14,981 bases of DNA from UA16 sp042095135 (lineage in GTDB: Bacteria; Bacteroidota; Bacteroidia; Flavobacteriales_D; Sanyastnellaceae): NCBI GenBank assembly GCA_042095135.1, contig JBELBV010000049.1, positions 1 through 14,981 of the forward strand. Reading direction: 5' to 3'. The first letter of the stretch is position 1; every line of letters begins with the position of its first letter. A program made the translations under genes and the position numbers. This document shows, in pieces, positions 1 through 5,904 of the stretch. The notes below the pieces were generated by a model, which searched no databases, had not been told where the DNA came from, and worked only from the letters and a program-made list of their open reading frames with translations.

Positions 1-412
1 CTTTCATAGTGCCGAGGATGATGCTCACGGGTCCCGAACCTCCTGACCAGTCCGTGTAAAAGGAGGGGCCTTTTTCTACCTCAACCAAACGGAATCCGGG
101 ATGCGCCGCAATGGCCTCCAATCCGTCTGTGGCAGATACCTTGACGCCTGCAAAAGAGCGAAGGGAGTCTTCAGCCACGAATTCAGGGTTGTCGTAGTAG
201 ATACCCGCGAATTCGCCTTCAGGGAATTGGGCTTGCACTTCGGCAAAGGCAGTGCCAATCTCCATGTACGAACCCACGTGGTCCACGCCAACGAGGATGA
301 ATCCGCCTTGCTCTCCCTGTTGCACATCAACTGTGCGGTAAAGGCCTTGCGAAATCAGAAAACCGTAAACAATGGCGACCAACGCCAAGACAATCCAGAG
401 TGCTTTTTTCAT
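1..412 (-). CDS. Membrane-anchored GyrI-like (TEX264-like) domain protein, 3' end beyond window
   Basis: This gene starts at the ATG at 412 and reads open for 137 codons to the window edge, so its C-terminus is missing. Residues 1-22 (MKKALWIVLALVAIVYGFLI...) form one N-terminal membrane segment or uncleaved signal anchor. The rest is a soluble domain with a 'VGVDHVGSYMEIGTAF' stretch (41-56), then 'AGIYYDNPEFVAEDSLRSFAG' split over residues 69-89. This order (a G-x-Y strand, a YYDNP turn, a short alpha/beta repeat) resembles the GyrI-like/SOUL fold of eukaryotic TEX264, where a YYDNPHMVPPDKCR-type motif is seen; this comparison is from memory. GyrI-like domains bind small ligands or partner proteins, but no function can be assigned here. 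It is divergent from purT, with 55 bases between them. A CATTTTTG element (426-433, minus) could be its -7 box. The fold call is fairly sure, the role unknown. Confidence 0.75.
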   Translation of the reverse strand, partial: MKKALWIVLALVAIVYGFLISQGLYRTVDVQQGEQGGFILVGVDHVGSYMEIGTAFAEVQAQFPEGEFAGIYYDNPEFVAEDSLRSFAGVKVSATDGLEAIAAHPGFRLVEVEKGPSFYTDWSGGSGPVSIILGTMK

Positions 413-456
413 GGAGCGAATGTCGCAAAAATGCTGAAAAGCGGGCCCAACGAGGT

Positions 457-464
457 TAACTTTC
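457..464 (+). promoter_or_regulatory. Candidate Bacteroidota -7 element for purT
   Basis: TAACTTTC matches the Bacteroidota -7 consensus TAnnTTTG at all but the last base. It ends three bases before the purT ATG, and a weak -33 (CTG, 434-436) lies 20 bases upstream. If real, the transcript would be leaderless or nearly so. This is inferred from the motif only. Confidence 0.3.
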
Positions 465-467
465 GGC

Positions 468-1655
468 ATGCACAAGAAAATCCTCCTCCTCGGCTCTGGT
501 GAACTGGGCAAAGAAGTAGTTATCGCCCTCCAGCGGTATGGACAAACGGTCGTCGCGGTCGACGCCTACGCAGGGGCTCCGGCCATGCAGGTGGCCGATG
601 CTTGTGAGGTCATCAACATGCTCGACGGTAAGGCTTTGGATGCGGTGGTCGCCAAGCACCAACCGGACATCATCGTGCCCGAGGTGGAATCGATTCGTAC
701 GGAGCGCTTTTACGATTACGAGGAGCGTGGGATCCATGTGGTGCCATCTGCACGGGCGGCCAACTTCACGATGAACCGCAAGGCCATTCGGGATTTGGCG
801 GCGGTGGAGCTCGGATTGAAAACCGCGCCCTATCGCTACGCCATGTCGTATCAAGAATTGGCGGCGGGCGTAGCGGCGGTGGGCATGCCCTGTGTGGTGA
901 AGCCGCTCATGTCCAGCTCGGGCAAGGGCCAATCGGTGATCCGCACCGAGGACGACATCCAACGTGCTTGGGACTATGCACTCAGCGGTTCCCGGGGCGA
1001 TTTGGCCGAGGTCATTGTCGAATCGTTCATCGACTTCGATTACGAAATCACCCTGCTGACCTTGACCCAAGCCAATGGTGAAACGCTTTTTTGCCCGCCC
1101 ATCGGTCACCGCCAGGAACGAGGGGACTATCAGGAAAGCTGGCAGCCCATGCCGATGGTGCCCGACCTGCTGGAGGTGGCGCAACGCATGGCGGCAGAGG
1201 TGACGGCATCCCTCGGTGGAGCAGGCATTTGGGGTGTGGAGTTTTTCATCCAAAACCCGCGCGACGGGAGACAGGGAACGGTGTACTTCTCAGAACTTTC
1301 GCCACGGCCCCATGACACGGGAATGGTCACGCTCGCCGGCACCCAAAATTTCACCGAATTCGAATTGCACGCCCGTGCCGTGCTCGGCATTCCGGTGCTG
1401 TCCATCGACCACGTTCGCAATGGGGCCAGTGCTGTGGTTTTGGCACCTGAAGGCGTGCAAGCGGACGCCTCACCCGTCGTGCGCGTGGCAGCCGATGCCG
1501 TCATGCCCGACACGGATTTCCGCATCTTCGGCAAGCCCAGCGTTCGGCCTTTCCGTCGCATGGCCGTGGGGTTGGCGTACGGTCCATTGGATTCAGAAGC
1601 GCACACGTTGGTGGCCAAAGCGCAGGAAGTCGCGAGCAAGTTATCGGTGGGCTGA
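468..1655 (+). CDS. purT: Formate-dependent phosphoribosylglycinamide formyltransferase (GAR transformylase 2)
   Basis: PurT uses ATP and formate to convert glycinamide ribonucleotide to formyl-GAR in de novo purine synthesis, bypassing the folate-dependent PurN step; it is cytosolic. The 395-residue product matches the usual length (E. coli about 392). It opens with the preATP-grasp Rossmann-like motif GSGELGKE (9-16). The ATP-grasp lysine and glycine loop are VKPLMSSSGKGQS (144-156). The metal and substrate-binding stretch ELSPRPHDTGMVT (276-288) is diagnostic of the PurT/PurK group. The start is supported by the immediate Rossmann strand (MHKKILLLGSG) and a -7-like box just upstream. It is a single-gene unit: divergent from the GyrI-like gene, and its stop lies 8 bases from that of the convergent phenylalanine hydroxylase. 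No other pur gene is in view. Identification is firm. Confidence 0.96.
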   Translation: MHKKILLLGSGELGKEVVIALQRYGQTVVAVDAYAGAPAMQVADACEVINMLDGKALDAVVAKHQPDIIVPEVESIRTERFYDYEERGIHVVPSARAANFTMNRKAIRDLAAVELGLKTAPYRYAMSYQELAAGVAAVGMPCVVKPLMSSSGKGQSVIRTEDDIQRAWDYALSGSRGDLAEVIVESFIDFDYEITLLTLTQANGETLFCPPIGHRQERGDYQESWQPMPMVPDLLEVAQRMAAEVTASLGGAGIWGVEFFIQNPRDGRQGTVYFSELSPRPHDTGMVTLAGTQNFTEFELHARAVLGIPVLSIDHVRNGASAVVLAPEGVQADASPVVRVAADAVMPDTDFRIFGKPSVRPFRRMAVGLAYGPLDSEAHTLVAKAQEVASKLSVG

Positions 1656-1677
1656 AGTGCTGCTCAAGCGGCCACCG
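1645..1677. terminator. Candidate bidirectional terminator hairpin between purT and phhA
   Basis: CGGTGG (1645-1650) pairs with CCACCG (1672-1677), extended inward by GCT (1651-1653) with AGC (1667-1669) across a two-base bulge. The hairpin spans both stop codons, so the last codons of two convergent genes supply the stem. Only a short T run follows on the plus strand, so termination strength is uncertain. Confidence 0.35.
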
Positions 1678-2398
1678 TTTCGAACCACGCGCACAGTTCA
1701 CGGCGCATGGCCTCAATGCTGGACAGGAGAAAGTACTGGGTCTGGATGGTGTCCGTTCGGTACGACGTATTCATGACGTCCGAGAGCTTGAATGGGGACA
1801 ATTCGTCCCGAAGTGACCAAGCGTGGTTGGTTTCTCCAAAGCTCGACATGATGCCGGCCCCGATTAGTTTGGGCTGTCTCTCAGCGTCAGCCAAGAAGCC
1901 GAATTCCACGAAGTACCAATAGAGCCGTTGCAGGCCGAGCAACTCCTCGGTGTTGCGAGCTTTGGCCAGTTGCCACCCCATGGTGCCAAACTCGTGCATG
2001 AAATCCGCATACTCCGGGTCCAGCAATGGAGGGATGTGGCCGAATGTATCGTGGAACATATCCGGCTCCTCGATGTAATCAAATTGGCTGCGTTTTCGCA
2101 CCCAGGTGCTGGTGCAAAAACACCGCCGCGCCAGCAGTTCGAAGAATTCGTCCGCCGGAATCAGTCCGGGAACCACCTTCAAGGTCCACTGGGTGTGTTC
2201 GCTCAATTGGGCCTCCATGAGCTCAACATTCGGGATTTGCTCTCGGGTCAATGAAGAGTCCATGGCATCGAGGCAACTCAAGTACACCGGCGATGCCTTA
2301 TCATCCAGATTGGCTCGCTGGCGCTCATAAAGCAACCGCCACGTGGTGTGTTGCTCTTCTGTGTAGCCTTGTATGTTCTGTACCAACCCGCTCGTCAT
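1664..2398 (-). CDS. phhA: Phenylalanine 4-monooxygenase (pterin-dependent aromatic amino acid hydroxylase)
   Basis: The enzyme hydroxylates L-phenylalanine to tyrosine with O2, a tetrahydropterin and non-haem Fe(II). At 244 residues it is the minimal bacterial form, a catalytic domain without the ACT regulatory domain of animal enzymes. The iron triad is visible: H116 and H121 in DMFHDTFGHIPPL (113-125) and E165 in YWYFVEFGFL (160-169). The PGLIPADEFFELLA stretch (77-90) and the following Arg/Cys/Thr-Trp region correspond to the family's substrate and pterin pocket. The start at 2398 gives a normal N-terminus. It is the last gene of a minus-strand series (transporter, PhzF-like, CIA30 lipoprotein), 71 bases behind the CIA30 gene, with a strong hairpin in that gap, so it may be separately regulated. 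No pterin carbinolamine dehydratase (phhB) is in the window. Tyrosine or tryptophan hydroxylase activity is less likely in bacteria but cannot be excluded by eye. Confidence 0.92.
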   Translation of the reverse strand: MTSGLVQNIQGYTEEQHTTWRLLYERQRANLDDKASPVYLSCLDAMDSSLTREQIPNVELMEAQLSEHTQWTLKVVPGLIPADEFFELLARRCFCTSTWVRKRSQFDYIEEPDMFHDTFGHIPPLLDPEYADFMHEFGTMGWQLAKARNTEELLGLQRLYWYFVEFGFLADAERQPKLIGAGIMSSFGETNHAWSLRDELSPFKLSDVMNTSYRTDTIQTQYFLLSSIEAMRRELCAWFETVAA

Positions 2399-2426
2399 AT
2401 CATTAAGATACGCGATGATGTTGACA

Positions 2427-2450
2427 CTTCCATGCCGCTAGGCTTGGAAG
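2427..2450. repeat. Inverted repeat / hairpin between the CIA30 gene and phhA
   Basis: CTTCCA (2427-2432) and TGGAAG (2445-2450) enclose GCC (2434-2436) and GGC (2441-2443), with one T-T mismatch per side and a GCTA loop. The near-perfect palindrome sits in the 71-base gap downstream of the CIA30 stop and upstream of the phhA start. No U run follows on the minus strand, so an operator, an RNA-processing hairpin or an attenuator is as plausible as a terminator. Confidence 0.45.
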
Positions 2451-2469
2451 ACCGCTCAGTTGGTGCGGT

Positions 2470-3057
2470 TTACTCGAACCGGATGGAAGCGACTTCGAGG
2501 TCGAAGGCTTGGGCGGTTCCGTCGTATTTCATGAAACCCAATCGGATGACGCTGCCGAGTGCTTGTTGGAGGGGCAAGGCTTCCATGTCGCCGGTGAAGG
2601 CTTGGCTCCATGTCAAGTCTTTGGCGTCAATGGTGATGTCTTGCCAGTCCGCCGTTGGTTCGAACGAAGCATAGGCGTAGGGCATCCACCAACGTTGGGA
2701 CATTTCCATGGTGAGTTTGAAAGGGCCGCCTTCGCCCTTGCATCGGATTGTGATGGAGCTGAGGCCTTCAAGGTCATACTCTCCCCATGCGGCGCGCACA
2801 GAACTGAAACCACCGTTGTTTTCCAATCGCGTTTGCCCCACCCAATGCATGCCTTCTTCCCATGTGATACGGCCTTCTGATAGCCCGCCCATCACCCCGT
2901 CGTTCAAGGGCCTCCAACTGTCTTCAGTCGTGAAATCAATGACCAAAGGGAGGGACTTTGATTCGGCGGATTCCGTGGAGCATGCGGAACCAATGAATAG
3001 GGCTGAGGCCAGAAGCGTAGCGATGGCCAGGGGCCAGGAGGAAAGGATAGCTGCCAT
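2470..3057 (-). CDS. CIA30-domain lipoprotein
   Basis: The 195-residue product belongs to the CIA30 family (complex I intermediate-associated protein 30-like, a galactose-binding-like beta sandwich). The hallmarks are NDGVMGGLSEGRI (52-64) and LENNGGFSSVR (78-88), followed by a 'DWQDITIDAKDL' strand (138-149) and a C-terminal 'IRLGFM...FDLEVASIRF' strand pair. Mitochondrial relatives assist complex I assembly; bacterial ones are mostly uncharacterised, so no assembly role is claimed. The N-terminus is a signal sequence ending in FIGSAC, with C26 the likely lipidated cysteine; the -3 residue is Gly, making the lipobox slightly weak. This predicts an envelope-anchored protein. It lies 25 bases behind the PhzF-like gene and is probably cotranscribed. 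Family assignment is good; substrate or partner unknown. Confidence 0.85.
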   Translation of the reverse strand: MAAILSSWPLAIATLLASALFIGSACSTESAESKSLPLVIDFTTEDSWRPLNDGVMGGLSEGRITWEEGMHWVGQTRLENNGGFSSVRAAWGEYDLEGLSSITIRCKGEGGPFKLTMEMSQRWWMPYAYASFEPTADWQDITIDAKDLTWSQAFTGDMEALPLQQALGSVIRLGFMKYDGTAQAFDLEVASIRFE

Positions 3058-3082
3058 ATTCAGAAAACACGATAAGCCGAGG

Positions 3083-3883
3083 TTAGTTCACCGCGAGGTG
3101 GCTCCGCTCCGAAGTTTGCGCTGCGCCCAAGATCTCGACCGTCTCTCCTCGGATCGAGCAGTGAAGCTCCCCGCCTTCGGCCGAAAGTTGCCGGGCGTGC
3201 AGGTGGTCTTGGCCCATCTGCTTGGCCCAATAAGGGGCGAGGGAGCAATGGGCGGAGCCCGTCACGGGGTCTTCTAGGATGGTGGCTTGTGGGGTGAAAA
3301 ACCGGGAAACAAAATCGCAAGACATCCCCGGTGCCGTCACGATGACGCCGCCGGTGCCGAGGTTGATTTGGTCAAATACGGGTCGGTCGATGGTAATGTT
3401 TTCTATGTCTTCTTGATGGTCGTAGACGAGCACATAATCCCGTGCCTTGAATACCTCTAAGGGTTGGATGTTCAGTGCATCCCGGATGGCATTCGGGAGC
3501 TCGACGGGCTGAGGATCGCGCAGGGGGAGGCGCATGGCGTATTTGCCTTCTTTCCGGCTCACCTTCAAGGGGCCGCTAATGGATGAAAACATCACGTGTT
3601 CGCTCGCGGGTTCCAATTCTGTGAGGACGATGTGGCCAGCCGCAAGTGTCGCATGTCCGCACAGGTCCATTTCGATGTCGGGCGTGAACCAGCGAAGTTG
3701 GTACTCACCCCCGGATTTGACGGTGTAGGCCGTTTCTGGCACCCCATTTTCCGCCGCAATACGAAGCAGCTCGCTGTCATCCAGCCACTCACTTAAGGGC
3801 ATTACACACGCAACATTTCCAAGGAACCCTTTGGCAACAAAGGCGTCCACTCGGAAGACGGGGAGATGGGATTGAGGCTTCAT
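3083..3883 (-). CDS. PhzF-family isomerase/epimerase-like protein
   Basis: PhzF enzymes have two diaminopimelate-epimerase-like halves and use a glutamate for acid/base isomerisation; in phenazine producers PhzF isomerises a dihydro-hydroxyanthranilate. Most members, like E. coli YddE, have unknown substrates. The 266-residue length fits the family. FRVDAFVAKGFLGNVACV (10-27) is the opening strand and loop. The catalytic glutamate is E50 in AENGVPETAYT (44-54), and DLCGHAT (73-79) and EDPVTGSAH (204-212) are the two signature loops of the half-domains. No other phenazine genes are present, so phenazine synthesis is not suggested. The gene begins 9 bases after the stop of the AtoE-type transporter and is followed 25 bases later by the CIA30 lipoprotein, so an operon is likely. 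The family is certain, the substrate unknown. Confidence 0.9.
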   Translation of the reverse strand: MKPQSHLPVFRVDAFVAKGFLGNVACVMPLSEWLDDSELLRIAAENGVPETAYTVKSGGEYQLRWFTPDIEMDLCGHATLAAGHIVLTELEPASEHVMFSSISGPLKVSRKEGKYAMRLPLRDPQPVELPNAIRDALNIQPLEVFKARDYVLVYDHQEDIENITIDRPVFDQINLGTGGVIVTAPGMSCDFVSRFFTPQATILEDPVTGSAHCSLAPYWAKQMGQDHLHARQLSAEGGELHCSIRGETVEILGAAQTSERSHLAVN

Positions 3884-3892
3884 TTTAGGTCT

Positions 3893-5278
3893 TCATCCAG
3901 CGCCCCACATGAGCATTCCTGCCATCATCACCGCTCCGGCAACCACCATCAACAGCAAGGTGTAGGGCAAGATGTCCCGGGCCTTAAGACCGGTGATTCC
4001 GAGCAGGGGAAGTGCCCAGAAGGGTTGGAGCATATTCGTCAATTGGTCGCCGTACGCCATGGCCATGATGCCTCGAGGCAAGTCCAATCCCAAGGCCTGG
4101 CAGGATTCCAGAACGAGTGGACCTTGCACGGCCCACTGGCCGCCGCCGCTGGGCACGAATACGTTGAGGACACCCGAGGAGGTGAATAAGGCGACCGGAA
4201 GCCAAGCCCGCGAGGTGGCGCCGACCAATCCATCGGCCAACCACGTTCCCAATTCGGTTCCCGTGACCATACCCATGATACCGAAGTAGATCGGGAATTG
4301 CACGAGGATTCCGGAAGCGCCGGAGATGGCCTCGTCCAAGGCGTTCAAAAAGGCGCGCATGGACGGGTGGGCCATCAAGGCAAGGCCCAAAAGCAACAGG
4401 TTGATCCAGTCCGGGGTGATGAAGCGAAGTTGGCTAACAGGCGGTCCTTGCTGGGCCCACCAGATGGTCCCTGCAAAACACAGTGCCCCGGCGAGCAACG
4501 AAAGCCCGCGCCGTTGGTCCAGTTGGTCTGCTGGCGTTCGAGCTGTGGATGCCGCTGCAATCGGTGCGTGTTCAGCCGGCGCTGCGTCGTCGGTTGCGGC
4601 TTTGACGGTGCGTCCCAACCAAGCGAAAACCCCGATTGCGGCCAGGGCGACGGCTACCGTCAATGCCAGACTCCAACTGCTGAAGACGGTCTCCCGCAAT
4701 CCAATGGCCTCGGGCAACGCGGCTGCCCAATCGGCTCCTCCCACCAATTCCTGGAGGTGGCCTGATTCCGCCACTTTGAGTGGCGCTGAACCGCTGAGCC
4801 CGCCGTGCCAGACGAGCATGGAGGCGTAGCCGGCGGCACCGATGACGCCGAAGTTTACTTCTCCTTGGCGCCCTTGTTGGCGCATCATGTCCATGACGCC
4901 GCGCACGAGGATCGCACCGCCTACGAGTCCCAGTCCCCAGTTCAACCAACCGAGTGCCATGGCGAGGAGGGCGGTTTTGGCAGCGGCCCATCGCGGATTT
5001 GAAACGACCCAAACCACAGCCTTGTCCAAGCCACGACGCACCGGCGGTGCCAACGCCAAGACGTGGCCCAGCACGAGCATGAACATCGCTTGAAAGCCAA
5101 ACCGGATCAGCCCTGCGCTCCACATGCCGTTGACCCACGCCCCCATGACTTCTAGCGGTGTGGCACCGCGCATGGCGAGGGCGCCGGCCACCAAAGTGAG
5201 GAGCACGGCGATGGACAGCGGTGTGGGCATGTAGCGTTGGAAGCCGCGGGTGTACCGATTGAGCAGCGATTCAAGCAT
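3893..5278 (-). CDS. AtoE-type short-chain fatty-acid transporter
   Basis: The 461-residue polytopic membrane protein fits the SCFA_trans family (E. coli AtoE, about 440 residues), implicated in uptake of short-chain acids such as acetoacetate or butyrate. About a dozen hydrophobic segments are visible, with a soluble Ala-rich loop near 223-257. Family motifs are FVPSGGGQWAVQGP (374-387), YGDQLTNMLQPFWALP (409-424) and LLGITGLKARDI (425-436), together with the GWLNWGLGLVGG segment (110-121). The reading frame stays open upstream to 5461, but that extension would overlap the divergent methyltransferase and adds a basic, non-membrane N-terminus. The ATG at 5278 gives the family-like MLESLLNRYTRGFQRYMPTP start and has a good promoter directly upstream. 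It heads the minus-strand series with the PhzF-like gene 9 bases behind. No CoA-transferase or thiolase is nearby, so the substrate is inferred from family only. Confidence 0.88.
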   Translation of the reverse strand: MLESLLNRYTRGFQRYMPTPLSIAVLLTLVAGALAMRGATPLEVMGAWVNGMWSAGLIRFGFQAMFMLVLGHVLALAPPVRRGLDKAVVWVVSNPRWAAAKTALLAMALGWLNWGLGLVGGAILVRGVMDMMRQQGRQGEVNFGVIGAAGYASMLVWHGGLSGSAPLKVAESGHLQELVGGADWAAALPEAIGLRETVFSSWSLALTVAVALAAIGVFAWLGRTVKAATDDAAPAEHAPIAAASTARTPADQLDQRRGLSLLAGALCFAGTIWWAQQGPPVSQLRFITPDWINLLLLGLALMAHPSMRAFLNALDEAISGASGILVQFPIYFGIMGMVTGTELGTWLADGLVGATSRAWLPVALFTSSGVLNVFVPSGGGQWAVQGPLVLESCQALGLDLPRGIMAMAYGDQLTNMLQPFWALPLLGITGLKARDILPYTLLLMVVAGAVMMAGMLMWGAG

Positions 5279-5283
5279 GGGTG

Positions 5284-5314
5284 AAAAGGTAGCTATCGCC
5301 ACCGCTGGTCGCAA
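5284..5314 (-). promoter_or_regulatory. Candidate Bacteroidota promoter for the AtoE-type transporter
   Basis: On the minus strand, TTG (5314-5312) is followed after 20 bases by TACCTTTT (5291-5284). This matches the Bacteroidota -33 TTG and -7 TAnnTTTG with a typical spacer. The -7 box ends five bases before the ATG at 5278, predicting a start of transcription at or near the start codon. Confidence 0.4.
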
Positions 5315-5334
5315 CCTATCCGTCAAATTCCACG

Positions 5335-5342
5335 TACATTGA
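5335..5342 (+). promoter_or_regulatory. Weak -7-like element upstream of the methyltransferase gene
   Basis: TACATTGA resembles TAnnTTTG at six of eight positions and lies three bases before the ATG at 5346. No clear -33 TTG is seen at the right distance, so this is weak. Confidence 0.2.
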
Positions 5343-5345
5343 GGC

Positions 5346-5903
5346 ATGGCTCGCTCGCACACCACGCGCACGTTCATTTGGAATTTCCTTCGCAATCCCC
5401 GGCGGAATGCGAGTTTGATTCCTAGCAGCCGCTGCGCCAGTCGGGCCATGTTCGAAGGCATAGACCTAAGCCAACAAGGCTACATCGTGGAGTTGGGCCC
5501 AGGAACTGGTTGCTTCACGCGCGAACTCTACGCACATGTCCCGGAGACGTGTAAGGTCATCGTCATCGAATTGAACCCCGATTACATCCCGCACCTGCGA
5601 GAGGCATATGGAGACCGGTTTGAAATCATCCAAGGCAGTGCTGCTGAACTGGATGCTTACATAGAAGAGCGCGGTTGGCCGCGCATTGATTTAATTGTGT
5701 CTGGCTTGCCGTTTACCCTTCCCACGGAGGTCATGCAGCCATTGATGGCGACGTTGCAAAAACGCACAGATACCGGTGCGGTGTACCGGTGGTTTACGTA
5801 TTTCCCCCGGATGATGGAGCGGCATTATCGCCAGTTCGCGTTCCATCGGGTGCGTTCGGTGTTCCGCAACTTGCCGCCGATGTGGATCTACACGGTCAAC
5901 TGA
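5346..5903 (+). CDS. Phospholipid N-methyltransferase-like SAM-dependent enzyme
   Basis: The 185-residue protein is a small class I methyltransferase of the COG3963/PmtA-like type, whose known members methylate phosphatidylethanolamine towards phosphatidylcholine. The SAM-binding loop is VELGPGTGCFTREL (48-61). The acidic end of strand 2 is VIVIELNPDY (71-80), and motif IV is the hydrophobic DLIVSGLPFTLP (115-126), which replaces the NPPY/DPPY of DNA or rRNA adenine methyltransferases. The basic N-terminus (RTFIWNFLRNPRRNASLIPSS) is typical of this group and may contact the membrane. It stands alone, divergent from the transporter (67 bases) and with its stop one base from that of the convergent gliding-domain gene. 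An alternative is a KsgA-like methyltransferase of other specificity; lipid methylation is the better guess but unproven. Confidence 0.78.
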   Translation: MARSHTTRTFIWNFLRNPRRNASLIPSSRCASRAMFEGIDLSQQGYIVELGPGTGCFTRELYAHVPETCKVIVIELNPDYIPHLREAYGDRFEIIQGSAAELDAYIEERGWPRIDLIVSGLPFTLPTEVMQPLMATLQKRTDTGAVYRWFTYFPRMMERHYRQFAFHRVRSVFRNLPPMWIYTVN

Positions 5904-5904
5904 T

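Noticed and set aside
456..1253. Minus-strand open frame of 265 codons opposite purT
   Set aside because: It lies almost wholly over purT, whose catalytic motifs are intact, and shows no domain or signal of its own.
3083..3883. Phenazine biosynthesis
   Set aside because: Only the PhzF fold is present; no phzA/B/D/E/G genes are in the window and most PhzF proteins are unrelated to phenazines.
5279..5461. Upstream extension of the AtoE-type frame by 61 codons
   Set aside because: It overlaps the divergent methyltransferase start, adds a basic non-membrane segment absent from the family, and a good promoter lies just before the internal ATG at 5278.
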